Positions 16,483 to 25,233 of a stretch of DNA of 64,000 bases are shown here, piece after piece. The stretch spans positions 37,031 through 101,030 of the forward strand of contig JANQSN010000057.1 of assembly GCA_028284045.1 (NCBI GenBank). The letters run 5' to 3'. A program made the position numbers and the translations under genes. How positions within the stretch are numbered: the stretch's first letter is position 1; every line of letters begins with the position of its first letter. The DNA is from Alphaproteobacteria bacterium (lineage in GTDB: Bacteria > Pseudomonadota > Alphaproteobacteria > DSM-16000 > Inquilinaceae). The notes under the pieces are model-generated. The model worked only from the letters and a program-made list of their open reading frames with translations, made no database searches and was not told the origin of the DNA.

Positions 16483-17336
16483 CGCCCGCCAACGCCGCAC
16501 CGGACGGCGAGCGCCGGATCCGGGTCGACGATATCGAGATCCACTGCCAGACGGCCGGCGACGGCCCGCCGCTGTTGCTGATCCATGGACTCGGCGCCAG
16601 CGCTCGGGACTGGGGACCGCAGATCGGCTTCTTCCGCGCGTCCTACCGGGTGATCGCCTTCGATCTGCGCGGCCATGGCCGCACGTCCCGGCCGCGCGAC
16701 GGCTACAGCATCGAACGCTTCGCCCAGGACACCGCCGGCCTGTTGCGCGCGCTGGAAACGGGACCCGTGCATGTCGTGGGCATCTCGCTGGGCGGCATGA
16801 TCGCCTTCCAGCTCGCCGTGGACGCGCCGGATCTGGTGCGCAGCCTGACCATCGTCAACAGCGGCCCGGCGGTGCCGGCGGGGACGTTCAAGCAGCGCCT
16901 GCCGCTCTATATCCGGCTGGTCTATATCCGCCTGCTGGGCCTGCGCCGCATGGCGGTGGCGATCGCCAAGCGCCTGTTCCCCGCCCCGGACCACGAGGCG
17001 CTGCGCCAGAGCTTCGTGGACAGCGTCGCCAGCAACGACAAGCGCTGCTACCTCGCTTCGCTGCGCGCGATCTTCGCCGGGTGGAGCGTCGCCGACCGCC
17101 TCGGCCAGATCACCTGCCCGGTGCTGGCGGTCGCGGCCGACCAGGACTACACGCCCGTTGCGCTGAAGCAGGCCTATGTCGACCGGCTGCCCAATGCGCG
17201 CCTGGACGTGATCCCCGACTCCCGGCACGCCGTGCCGATGGAAAAACCCGGCGAATTCAACGCCCTGCTCTCACAGTTCCTGTCCTCACCGGCGGCCGAC
17301 CTCGACACGCGAGGGGCCACGCCCGAGGCCCATTAG
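16479..17336 (+). CDS. Alpha/beta hydrolase of the PHA operon, substrate unknown
   Basis: 285 aa from a GTG overlapping the phaZ stop (GTGA), so coupled to it. Oxyanion motif I-H-G-L-G-A-S-A-R-D-W, nucleophile G-I-S-L-G-G with Ser103, a plausible acid in A-A-D-Q-D-Y-T-P and His in D-S-R-H-A-V-P-M-E-K-P. It resembles general esterases and enol-lactone-hydrolase-like proteins. Position suggests hydrolysis of PHA oligomers or 3-hydroxyacyl thioesters, but sequence alone does not fix the substrate. Confidence 0.8.
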   Translation: MTPANAAPDGERRIRVDDIEIHCQTAGDGPPLLLIHGLGASARDWGPQIGFFRASYRVIAFDLRGHGRTSRPRDGYSIERFAQDTAGLLRALETGPVHVVGISLGGMIAFQLAVDAPDLVRSLTIVNSGPAVPAGTFKQRLPLYIRLVYIRLLGLRRMAVAIAKRLFPAPDHEALRQSFVDSVASNDKRCYLASLRAIFAGWSVADRLGQITCPVLAVAADQDYTPVALKQAYVDRLPNARLDVIPDSRHAVPMEKPGEFNALLSQFLSSPAADLDTRGATPEAH

Positions 17337-17346
17337 GAGAGATATC

Positions 17347-18237
17347 GTGATCGAAATCGGCAACATCCGGCTGCAGAGCCCGCTGTTCCTGGCCGCAGGC
17401 TGCGCCAAACACCCGGACGGGGCGCGCAAGATCCTCGCCTCGCCGTCGGCGGCGCTGGTGGTGGGTAGCGTCACCGCCGCGCCCTTCGGCGTCGACGACG
17501 GCGACATCCTGTGGTGCGACGGCGCCCGGTCGGTCACCGGCTACGGCTTCCCCAATGCCGGGATGGATGTGTGGGAGCCGGACCTGGCCGACCTCGCCGC
17601 CGCCGCGCGCGAGGCCGGCAAGCCCCTGGTGGTCAACGTCGCCGGCAGCGATGTCGACGACTATCTGAGGCTCTCCGAGCGTGCCTTCGCCGCCGGCGCG
17701 GCGGTGGTGGAGTTCAATCTCGGCTGGCCCTGCCTGTTGAGCCCGCGGCTGGTGCGCCACGCCTTCTCCGACGATCCCGCCGCGGTGGCGGATCTGCTGC
17801 GGGGCGCCGCCGCGCGGTTCGCCGGGAAAGGCGGCGAGCTATGGCTGAAATTCTCGCCGATGCAGCCGACCGTGCTGGAAGGCATGGTCTCTGCGATCGA
17901 TGCCAACGGCGATGCGCCGGTGACCGCGGTCGTCTGCTGTGCGCCCTATCCAAAAACCCTGTTCCTGGAACCCGACGGCGGATCGGTGGTCGGCAGCGAC
18001 TCGTTCGGCCAGATGGGCGGCGAGGTGCTGCGCCCCATCGCGCTCGGCCAGGTGCGGCAGTTCCGCGCCATGCTGCCCGCCCATATCGCCGTCATCGGCC
18101 TCGGCGGCGTGTCGATCCGCGATCATGTCGACCAGTACCTCGCCATGGGCGCCAGCGCCGTCGGCCTGACCACCGCCTATCAGATCGGGGGCGCGGAGAT
18201 CTTCGACTACCTGTTCGGGCCGGAGATGGCCGTCTAG
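17347..18237 (+). CDS. Dihydroorotate-dehydrogenase-like TIM-barrel protein in the PHA operon
   Basis: 296 aa from a GTG with AGGAGA 7 bp upstream. It begins I-E-I-G-N-I-R-L-Q-S-P-L-F-L-A-A-G and ends with an FMN-phosphate-like loop, I-G-L-G-G-V-S-I-R-D-H-V-D-Q-Y-L-A-M-G-A-S-A-V-G, as in class 1 DHODH-type barrels. The usual N-x-S-C-P-N active-site motif appears instead as N-L-G-W-P-C, so pyrimidine synthesis is unlikely. It lies 10 bp after the hydrolase and ahead of beta-oxidation genes. The reaction is unknown; a flavin-dependent oxidoreductase is the best guess. Confidence 0.62.
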   Translation: MIEIGNIRLQSPLFLAAGCAKHPDGARKILASPSAALVVGSVTAAPFGVDDGDILWCDGARSVTGYGFPNAGMDVWEPDLADLAAAAREAGKPLVVNVAGSDVDDYLRLSERAFAAGAAVVEFNLGWPCLLSPRLVRHAFSDDPAAVADLLRGAAARFAGKGGELWLKFSPMQPTVLEGMVSAIDANGDAPVTAVVCCAPYPKTLFLEPDGGSVVGSDSFGQMGGEVLRPIALGQVRQFRAMLPAHIAVIGLGGVSIRDHVDQYLAMGASAVGLTTAYQIGGAEIFDYLFGPEMAV

Positions 18238-18330
18238 CACCAAGCCAAGAAGACCAAGACCGAGAAGGAACGACGGCAAGCGATGGACACGATCACCGAT
18301 CCAGCCGTGACGGCACCAGGGAGGAAATCG

Positions 18331-20712
18331 ATGGGCTCAGGGGGTTTGGTTCGCAAGGCCGCGGTGCTGGGCACCGGCGTGATGGGACCGCGCATCGCCG
18401 CCCATCTCGCCAATGCGGATGTGCCGGTGGTCCTGTTCGGCATGTCGCCGGCCAGCGGCATTCCGGGCGCGGACCCCGTCCAGGCGCTGGAAACGCTCAA
18501 GAAGACCGACCGCGGCGCCTTCGTCAGCCGGGAGCGCGGTGCCTATGTCGACACCGCGACCTATGAGGACGACCTCGACCAGCTCGCCAGCTGCGACCTG
18601 ATCATCGAGGCGATCGCCGAGGACTGGAACGCCAAGCAGGACCTGTACACCAAGATCGCACCGCATATCCGCGCCGATGCGATCGTCGCCTCCAACACCT
18701 CCGGCCTGTCGATCACCAAGCTTGCCGGCCTGCTGCCGGACGCGTTGCGCCCCCATTTCTGCGGCGTCCATTTCTTCAACCCGCCGCGCATGATGGCGCT
18801 GATCGAGCTGATCCCGGGGGCGGCGACGGACCCGGCGATGCTCGACCGGCTGGAGTCCTGGCTGGTCACCCGCCTGGGCAAGAGCATCGTGCGCGCCAAG
18901 GACACCCAGAGCTTCATCGCCAACCGGGTCGGCCTGTTCTCCATCCTCGCCATCATGCACCACACGCAAGCGCTGGGCCTGGGGCTCGACGAGGCGGACG
19001 CGTTGACCGGGACCCTGATCAACCGTCCGAAGACCGCCACCTTCCGCACCGCCGATATGATCGGCCTGGACACGCTGGCCACGGTGACGGACGTGCAGCA
19101 CCGCACGCTGCCGGACGATCCGTGGCGGGCGCATTTCCGGTCGCCGGACTGGTTCGCCGGCCTGATCGCCAAGGGCGCGCTGGGCCTGAAGACCAAGGGC
19201 GGCGTCTACCGCCGGGTCGGCAAGGCGATCGAGGTGGTGGATATCGCGTCCGGCGACTATCGCCCGTCGGGCACCCCGGCGTCCGATGCGGTCACGGCGA
19301 TCATGCGCACCCGCGACCCCGTGGAGCGGTTCGCCAAGCTGCGGGCCAGCGACGACAAGCACGCGCAGTTCGTCTGGGCGGTGCTGCGCGACCTCTTCCA
19401 CTACTGCGCCTATCACCTGGGCGACATCGCCGACAGCGTGCGCGAGGTCGACTTCGCCATGCGCTGGGGCTGGGGCTGGTCGACCGGCCCGTTCGAGACC
19501 TGGCAGGCCGGGGGCTGGACGGCTCTGGCCGATGCCATCCAACAGGACATCGATGCGGGTAAGGCGATGGCCTCGGTGCCGCTGCCGGCTTGGGCGACGG
19601 CGCGCGACGGCGTCTATCAGGACGGCGGCGCCTATTCGCCGGCCCAAGATGCGCCGGTCGGCCGCTCGACCCTGCCGGTTTACCAGCGCCAGCTCTTCCC
19701 CGACGCGGTCGCCGGCGAGAGGTTCGACGAGGGCGAGACGCTGCACGAAACCGCCAGCGTAAGGCTATGGCGGCTGCCCAAGATCGATCCGGGCATCGCG
19801 CTGTTGTCCTTCAAGAGCAAGATGCACTCGCTGGAAAAGGGCGTGGTCGACGGCATCCACGAGGCGGTGGCCCTGGCCGAGGCCGACTTCGACGGGTTGG
19901 TGGTCTGGCACAAGCCGCCCTTCGGCGTCGGCGCCAATCTGGCCGAGTTGCTCGACTTCGTCCGCGCCGGGGACTGGGCCTCGGTCGAGGCGGCGGTTGC
20001 CCATTTCCAGGGCGCCACCAAGGCGCTGCGCCATGCCCAGGTGCCGACGGTCGCGGCGGTCGACGGCATGGCCTTCGGCGGCGGGGCGGAGGTCGCCATG
20101 CACGCCGCCCACCGCGTGCTCGGGCTGGAATGCGCCATCGGGCTTGTCGAGGCCGGCGTCGGCCTGATCCCGGCGGGCGGCGGCTGCAAGGAGATGGTGC
20201 GCCGCGCGTCGGAGCTGGCCCGGATGCGCCCGCAGCGGGACCCCTGGGAAGACATCCAGAAGGCCTTCCGCAACATCATCCGCGGCGCCACCTCCCGCGG
20301 CGCGGTGCATGCCCAGGGGATGGGCTACGCCCTGCCCGGCGACACCGTGCGCTTCAACCCGCACGAGGTGCCGTACGTGGCCATCAAGACCGCGCGGAGC
20401 CTGGCCGATGCCGGCTACGTCCCGCCGCTGCCGGGGCGCGGCATCAAGGTCGTCGGCGCACCGGGCCGCGCCACCTTGCGCATGGAGCTGGTGAACCTGC
20501 GCGACGGCGGGTTCATGAGCGCGCACGACTACCTCGTCTCCGACACCGCGGCGATGGTGCTGTGCGGCGGCGACGTCGATCCGGGCACGCTGGTCGACGA
20601 GGACTGGCTGTTGGGCCTGGAGCGCCGGCAGTTCGTCGCGCTGACCCAGACCGAACCGACCCAGCAGCGCATGGCGCATATGCTGGAAACCGGCAAGCCG
20701 CTGCGCAACTGA
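18331..20712 (+). CDS. FadN-type 3-hydroxyacyl-CoA dehydrogenase / enoyl-CoA hydratase fusion
   Basis: 793 aa from the ATG at 18331, which has GGGAGG 7 bp upstream; an in-frame ATG at 18283 is less well placed. Domain order is dehydrogenase first (V-L-G-T-G-V-M-G-P-R-I-A, then G-V-H-F-F-N-P-P with catalytic His), dehydrogenase C-domains to ~400, then a crotonase domain from ~500 with F-G-G-G-A-E-V-A and G-L-V-E-A-G-V-G-L-I-P-A-G-G-G. This reversed order is that of Bacillus FadN, not FadB/FadJ. It oxidises enoyl-CoA to 3-ketoacyl-CoA and is followed after 26 bp by its partner thiolase. Confidence 0.9.
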   Translation: MGSGGLVRKAAVLGTGVMGPRIAAHLANADVPVVLFGMSPASGIPGADPVQALETLKKTDRGAFVSRERGAYVDTATYEDDLDQLASCDLIIEAIAEDWNAKQDLYTKIAPHIRADAIVASNTSGLSITKLAGLLPDALRPHFCGVHFFNPPRMMALIELIPGAATDPAMLDRLESWLVTRLGKSIVRAKDTQSFIANRVGLFSILAIMHHTQALGLGLDEADALTGTLINRPKTATFRTADMIGLDTLATVTDVQHRTLPDDPWRAHFRSPDWFAGLIAKGALGLKTKGGVYRRVGKAIEVVDIASGDYRPSGTPASDAVTAIMRTRDPVERFAKLRASDDKHAQFVWAVLRDLFHYCAYHLGDIADSVREVDFAMRWGWGWSTGPFETWQAGGWTALADAIQQDIDAGKAMASVPLPAWATARDGVYQDGGAYSPAQDAPVGRSTLPVYQRQLFPDAVAGERFDEGETLHETASVRLWRLPKIDPGIALLSFKSKMHSLEKGVVDGIHEAVALAEADFDGLVVWHKPPFGVGANLAELLDFVRAGDWASVEAAVAHFQGATKALRHAQVPTVAAVDGMAFGGGAEVAMHAAHRVLGLECAIGLVEAGVGLIPAGGGCKEMVRRASELARMRPQRDPWEDIQKAFRNIIRGATSRGAVHAQGMGYALPGDTVRFNPHEVPYVAIKTARSLADAGYVPPLPGRGIKVVGAPGRATLRMELVNLRDGGFMSAHDYLVSDTAAMVLCGGDVDPGTLVDEDWLLGLERRQFVALTQTEPTQQRMAHMLETGKPLRN

Positions 20713-20738
20713 CCGGACAAGATCGAAGAGGACGCGAA

Positions 20739-21935
20739 ATGACCAGGCAGGTTCAAGACGCCTATATCGTCGCCGCCGCCCGGCTGCCGATCGGCCGGCG
20801 CAACGGCTACTACAAGACCACCCGGCCGGACGACATGCTGGCCCACGCGATCAAGACCATCCTGGCGCAGGTGCCGGAGATCGACCCCGCGCTGATCGGC
20901 GACGTGGTCGGCGGCTGCGCCCTGCCGGAGGCGGAGCAAGGACTGAACGTCACCCGCATGGGCGCGATGATGGCCGGGCTGCCGGCCAGCGTGCCGGGGG
21001 TGCAGGTCAACCGCTTCTGCTCGTCGGGCCTGCAGGCCGTGGCGATGGCGGCCGACCGCATCCGCACCGGCGACGAGGACATCATGATCGGCTGCGGCAC
21101 GGAGACCATGAGCATGGTCACCATGCTGGGCAACAAGGTGGTGCTGAACCCGGCGATCTATGACAACCCCCGGACCTTCGGCATGGCCATGGGCATGGGC
21201 CTGACGGCGGAGAATGTCGCGGAGCGCTGGGAGGTCTCCCGCGACGACCAGGACGCGTTTGCGCTGGAGTCGCACCGCCGCGCCGTCGCCGGCATCCAGA
21301 ACGGATCGTTCCAGGCCGAGACGGCCGCCTATCCGGTGACGACGCGCACCGCCGACCTGGCCAGCGGCGAGGTCCGGGAGGCCGAGCGCATCGTCAAGGA
21401 CGACGAAGGCGCGCGCCCCGACATCAACCTGGAGAAGCTGGCCAAGCTGCGCCCCGTCTTCGCCGCCAACGGCTCGGTGACCGCCGGCAATGCCTCGCAG
21501 ATGTCCGACGGCGCGGGTGCCGTCCTGATGGTGTCGGAGAAGGTGCTGAAGCAGCACAACCTGACGCCGCTCGCCCGCTTCGTTAGCTTCGCGGTGAAGG
21601 GCGTGCCGCCGGAGATCATGGGCATCGGCCCGATCGAGGCGATCCCGGCCGCGCTCGGCAAGGCCGGGCTGAAGCAGGACGATCTGGATTGGATCGAGCT
21701 GAACGAGGCGTTCGCCGCCCAGGCGCTGGCGGTGATCCGCACCTGCGGCCTCGACCCCGCCAAGGTCAATCCGCTGGGCGGTGCGATCGCCACCGGTCAC
21801 CCGCTGGGCGCAACCGGGGCGGTGAAGTCCGCCACTGTGGTTCACGCCTTGAAGCGGGAGAACCTGAAATACGGCATGGTGACGATGTGCATCGGCCACG
21901 GCATGGGTGCGGCCGGGATCTTCGAAGCGGCGTGA
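20739..21935 (+). CDS. Acyl-CoA thiolase (acetyl-CoA C-acyltransferase)
   Basis: 398 aa, GAAGAGGA upstream of the ATG. Nucleophilic Cys in V-N-R-F-C-S-S-G-L-Q, catalytic His in G-G-A-I-A-T-G-H-P-L-G-A-T-G, second Cys in M-C-I-G-H-G-M-G. Thiolase I or II cannot be separated with certainty; placement right after the FadN-type fusion favours the degradative FadA/FadI role in beta-oxidation. It is the last gene of the plus-strand run and is followed by a strong hairpin. Confidence 0.92.
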   Translation: MTRQVQDAYIVAAARLPIGRRNGYYKTTRPDDMLAHAIKTILAQVPEIDPALIGDVVGGCALPEAEQGLNVTRMGAMMAGLPASVPGVQVNRFCSSGLQAVAMAADRIRTGDEDIMIGCGTETMSMVTMLGNKVVLNPAIYDNPRTFGMAMGMGLTAENVAERWEVSRDDQDAFALESHRRAVAGIQNGSFQAETAAYPVTTRTADLASGEVREAERIVKDDEGARPDINLEKLAKLRPVFAANGSVTAGNASQMSDGAGAVLMVSEKVLKQHNLTPLARFVSFAVKGVPPEIMGIGPIEAIPAALGKAGLKQDDLDWIELNEAFAAQALAVIRTCGLDPAKVNPLGGAIATGHPLGATGAVKSATVVHALKRENLKYGMVTMCIGHGMGAAGIFEAA

Positions 21936-21945
21936 TAGCCGCGGC

Positions 21946-21972
21946 GCGGGGAGGGGTTGGCCCCCTCCCCGC
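21946..21972. terminator. Bidirectional GC-rich hairpin between thiolase and maoC
   Basis: GCGGGGAGGGG pairs perfectly with CCCCTCCCCGC across a 5-nt loop, centred in the 46-bp gap between two convergent stop codons. No U-tract follows on either strand, so the structure itself would have to act as terminator or RNA 3'-end block. Confidence 0.6.
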
Positions 21973-21981
21973 CGCCCCGCG

Positions 21982-22443
21982 TCACCAGACCAGCGCCAGC
22001 GACTCCAGGGTCAGCGCCGGCTTGTCGGCGCCTTCGATCTCCATCGTGTTCTGGGTGCGCAGCAGGACGCGGCCCTTGCCGCGGTCTTCCACCGCCGCCA
22101 GCGTGGCGCGCATGCGGACCCGCGATCCGGCCGGGACCGGCGACAGGAAGCGCAGATTGTCCAGGCCGAAATTGATCGCCTGGCCGGCGTCTTCCGGGAT
22201 CACGCCGATCTCCGTCTGCATCGGCGCCAACAGCGCCAGCGTCAGATAGCCATGCGCGATGGTGCCGCCGAACGGCCCTTCGCGGGTCGCCCGCGCCACA
22301 TCCACATGGATCCACTGGTCGTCGCCGGTGCAGCGGGCGAACGCATCGATCCGGTCCTGGTCGATCAGGTGCCAGTCGGACGTGCCGAGCTCCTGCCCGA
22401 CGAAATCGTTCACGGTCTTCAGGCCGTAGCCGGCGATGGCCAT
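21982..22443 (-). CDS. MaoC-like (R)-specific enoyl-CoA hydratase
   Basis: 153-aa hotdog protein. The hydratase-2 motif is I-D-A-F-A-R-C-T-G-D-D-Q-W-I-H-V-D, with Asp and His, followed by G-P-F-G-G-T-I-A-H-G-Y-L-T-L-A. TGGAGAG precedes the ATG. Single-domain MaoC/PhaJ enzymes hydrate 2-enoyl-CoA to (R)-3-hydroxyacyl-CoA, the monomer for PhaC, so in this setting it could supply PHA synthesis from beta-oxidation. It lies 34 bp downstream of the ligase gene. Confidence 0.83.
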   Translation of the reverse strand: MAIAGYGLKTVNDFVGQELGTSDWHLIDQDRIDAFARCTGDDQWIHVDVARATREGPFGGTIAHGYLTLALLAPMQTEIGVIPEDAGQAINFGLDNLRFLSPVPAGSRVRMRATLAAVEDRGKGRVLLRTQNTMEIEGADKPALTLESLALVW

Positions 22444-22477
22444 CGTCTGGTCTCTCCAGGGCTTGGAAAACGGGGGT

Positions 22478-24100
22478 TCAACCGGGCGTCTTCGACACCC
22501 AGTCGTGGAACATCTCGCGCAGCTTGGTCTTCTGGAACTTGCCCGTAGACGTGCGCGGCAGGGCTTCGATGAAGGCGAAGTCGTCGGGAAGCTGCCATTT
22601 GGCGAAGCGCGGCGCGATGAAGCCGCGCAGGTCCTCGCCGGTCACCGCCTCGCCCGGACGGGTGACGACCACGGCCAAGGGCCGTTCGTCCCATCGCGGG
22701 TGCTTCACCGCGATCACCGCAGCCTCCGCCACAGCCGGATGGCCCATGATCGCGTTTTCCAGGTCGACGGAGCTGATCCACTCGCCACCCGACTTCACCA
22801 GGTCCTTGGTGCGGTCGGCGATGCGCATGTAGCCCTCGCCGTCGATGGTGGCGACGTCGCCGGTGCGGAACCAGCCGTCGGCGGTCAGCTTTTCCGCGTC
22901 GTCGGGCTGGTTGTGGTAGCCGCGGGTGACGATCGGCCCGCGCACCTGCAGCTCCCCCACCGAGGTCCCGTCCCAGGGCTGCGGCCCGTCCTCGCCCATG
23001 ATGCGCAGCTCCATCAGCGGGATCGGCAGGCCCTGGCGGGCGCGGATCTCGTATTGCTGCGCCGGCGGCAGGTCGATGTGCTCCGGCTTCAGCCACGACA
23101 GGGTGCCGACCGGCGTCAGCTCCGTCATGCCCCAGCCATGCTTGATCGCCAGGCCGTGGTCCTCCAGCGCGCCGATCAGCGTCGGCGCCGCCGCCGAACC
23201 GCCGACCATCATCCGCATGCCGCGGCGCAGGCGCCACCGGTCGGGTTCCCGGTCCAGCGCCTGCTGGATCGCCATCCAGATAGTCGGCACGCCGAGCGCG
23301 AGCGTGGTCTGCTCCGCCTGCATGATGTCCAGCAGGTCTTCCACGCCCATATGCGGGCCCGGCAGCGACAGGCTGCACCCGACCATGGCGCCGGCGAACG
23401 GGATCCCCCACGCGTTGACGTGGAACATCGGCGTGACGATGAAGACGCTGTCGTGCACCGAGAGGTCGAGGCAGTCCGGCAGCGCTACCGACAGCGCGTG
23501 CAGCACGATCGCCCTGTGGGAATGCACCACGCCCTTCGGCCGGCCGACGGTGCCGGAGGTGTAGCACATGCCGGCGGGCGCGTTTTCGTCCAGGTCGGGA
23601 TAGCGGAAGTCGCCGGCGTCCTCGGCGATGAACGCCTCATAGTCCTCATAGCCGTCGGGCACCGCCGCACCGCTGGTCGGCACCACGATCACCCGGTCGA
23701 CGGTCACCAGCGGCCGGACCTTCTCCCACAGCGGCAGCAGGACATCGTCGACCAGCACGATCCGGTCGCCGGCATCGGCGATGATGAAGGCGATATCCTC
23801 CGGGGACAGCCGGAGGTTCAGCGTATGCAGGACGCCCCCAGCCACCGGAATGCCGAAATAGGCCTCCATATGCCAGGTGCTGTTCCACATCAGCGTGCCG
23901 ACCGGGGTGCCGGGCGTGACGCCGGCGCGGGTCAGCGCCGCGGCGAGGCGGCGCGCCCGATCGTAGAGCGCGGCATAGGTGGTGCGGGTGATCGACTTGT
24001 CGGGCAGGCGCGAGACGATCTCGCGGGTGGGGAAATAGAGCCGGCACCGCTCCAGCAGATGGCTGACGTTGAGCGGAGTCCGCATCATCGTGGACTGCAC
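22478..24100 (-). CDS. Medium/long-chain fatty-acyl-CoA ligase (AlkK/FadD-like)
   Basis: 540 aa. ANL motifs: Y-T-S-G-T-V-G-R-P-K-G-V-V-H-S-H (P-loop), G-W-G-M-T-E-L-T-P, G-W-F-R-T-G-D-V and catalytic Lys near the end in T-S-T-G-K-F-Q-K-T. The MQSTMMRTPLNVSHLLERC start resembles AlkK medium-chain acyl-CoA synthetases. It would reactivate fatty or 3-hydroxy acids, including those released by PhaZ. It is the first gene of a two-gene unit with maoC, and the operator-like dyads at 24126-24196 lie upstream. Confidence 0.9.
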   Translation of the reverse strand: MQSTMMRTPLNVSHLLERCRLYFPTREIVSRLPDKSITRTTYAALYDRARRLAAALTRAGVTPGTPVGTLMWNSTWHMEAYFGIPVAGGVLHTLNLRLSPEDIAFIIADAGDRIVLVDDVLLPLWEKVRPLVTVDRVIVVPTSGAAVPDGYEDYEAFIAEDAGDFRYPDLDENAPAGMCYTSGTVGRPKGVVHSHRAIVLHALSVALPDCLDLSVHDSVFIVTPMFHVNAWGIPFAGAMVGCSLSLPGPHMGVEDLLDIMQAEQTTLALGVPTIWMAIQQALDREPDRWRLRRGMRMMVGGSAAAPTLIGALEDHGLAIKHGWGMTELTPVGTLSWLKPEHIDLPPAQQYEIRARQGLPIPLMELRIMGEDGPQPWDGTSVGELQVRGPIVTRGYHNQPDDAEKLTADGWFRTGDVATIDGEGYMRIADRTKDLVKSGGEWISSVDLENAIMGHPAVAEAAVIAVKHPRWDERPLAVVVTRPGEAVTGEDLRGFIAPRFAKWQLPDDFAFIEALPRTSTGKFQKTKLREMFHDWVSKTPG

Positions 24101-24125
24101 GTCCGGTCCCTCCCCGCCATTCGAA

Positions 24126-24196
24126 GTTCATGTTGAACGTGATCCGCTCAACCTTCGAACATTTCTAAAGAATTTTCGTCAAGCTATCTTGACGAA
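24126..24196. promoter_or_regulatory. Dyads in the acyl-CoA ligase promoter region
   Basis: GTTCA-TGT-TGAAC lies at 24126-24138, directly upstream of the ligase start. TTCGTCAAG-CTAT-CTTGACGAA, with perfect 9-bp arms, lies at 24175-24196 and contains a TTGACG sequence on each strand that could serve as a -35 element. The decamer TCGAAGTTCA at 24121 also occurs at 1522 in front of the TetR gene. A shared acyl-CoA-responsive repressor is possible. Confidence 0.4.
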
Positions 24197-24282
24197 CAAG
24201 GCTTGTCAACGGCCGCCCGACGATCAAACGAGGGTTCGGGCAGCGCTTTTCTCTGAGCCCCGGTAGACGGTGCAGACGCCGC

Positions 24283-25233
24283 TCACGGACCTCTCCGGCC
24301 TACGTCCCGAACCGATGGGTCCACCGGTCCCGGCGGCCCGCGCTCAACCCACGCCGACACGATCTCCCGCAACCGCGCGTCGAACGGCCTTTCCGGAACG
24401 AAGCCGACCTCGTCGCGCAGCCGCAGAACGCTGGCCACGGTCGCCGAAGAGCCTTCGTCCGGCTCGCCGTCCGGCGATGTGTAGAGGTCCGGCCGCCCAG
24501 CCGCGTCGGCGACGGTCCTGCAAATCGAGTCCAGCGATCGCCCCTCGCCGCTGGCGATGTTGACCGGTCCTTCGACCCGGCTGCCGGCCAGGGCGGCCAT
24601 GGCCGCCCCGGCATCCCGGACATCCATGTAGTCGATGCGATTCCAGGGGTGCCGGCAGGAAATGGGGGCGCCCTTCAGCACCGCGGCGATCTGCGCCGGT
24701 ATGAAGCGCACGGGCGGCTCGTCGGCCCCGACCATGTAGAAGAACCGGCCCCACGCGGCCGAGTAGCCGCGCTGGGCCGCATCGGCGCGCAGGATCTGGC
24801 CGAGCGAAAGCTTGGCCGTGCCATAGAGCGATCCGGGCGCCAACGCAGACCGCCCCTCCACAAGCGGCCGGTCGCTCGGCGCGTACTCGGCGCACGTGCC
24901 CGCCATGACGACCCGTTCGCCGCCGGCGCGCACGAAGGCATCGAGCAGGTCGAGGCTGCGGCCGACCCACCGCAGGTTGGCCGGCGATGTCCAGAACGCA
25001 CCGTGGGTCACGTCCCACGCCAGGTGGAGCAGATGGGTCGGCCGCACGCGGCGGATGACGTCCTCCCCAGCCCCAGCGGCCAGCAGATCGGCCGCATGAC
25101 CGACCGCACCGAGCGCCACGGCCCGATCCGGGTTGCGGCAGGCCGCGTGGACTTCGAAGCCCTGGTCGATCAACGGTCCGACGACGCACCGGCCGACAAA
25201 CCCCGTCGCCCCGGTCAGGAGGATCCGTTTCAA
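24283..25233 (-). CDS. NAD(P)-dependent sugar epimerase/4-ketoreductase (extended SDR)
   Basis: 316 aa from a TTG that overlaps the rfbC stop (TTGA), the only start fitting K-R-I-L-L-T-G-A-T-G-F-V-G. Rossmann T-G-A-T-G-F-V-G at residues 6-13, catalytic Y-G-T-A-K (YxxxK) near 150. It is the terminal gene of the CDP-sugar arm, where a 4-ketoreductase completing the deoxyhexose is expected. It could instead be an epimerase; the stereochemistry of the product cannot be read from sequence. Confidence 0.8.
   Translation of the reverse strand: MKRILLTGATGFVGRCVVGPLIDQGFEVHAACRNPDRAVALGAVGHAADLLAAGAGEDVIRRVRPTHLLHLAWDVTHGAFWTSPANLRWVGRSLDLLDAFVRAGGERVVMAGTCAEYAPSDRPLVEGRSALAPGSLYGTAKLSLGQILRADAAQRGYSAAWGRFFYMVGADEPPVRFIPAQIAAVLKGAPISCRHPWNRIDYMDVRDAGAAMAALAGSRVEGPVNIASGEGRSLDSICRTVADAAGRPDLYTSPDGEPDEGSSATVASVLRLRDEVGFVPERPFDARLREIVSAWVERGPPGPVDPSVRDVGRRGP

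Noticed and set aside
17347..18237. PyrD dihydroorotate dehydrogenase
   Set aside because: The active-site motif is altered to N-L-G-W-P-C and the gene sits in a PHA/beta-oxidation operon, not with pyrimidine genes.
24175..24196. Rho-independent terminator for upstream genes
   Set aside because: The stem is AT-mixed with no U-tract, and both flanking genes run on the minus strand so that it lies upstream of the ligase gene; an operator or promoter element is more likely.
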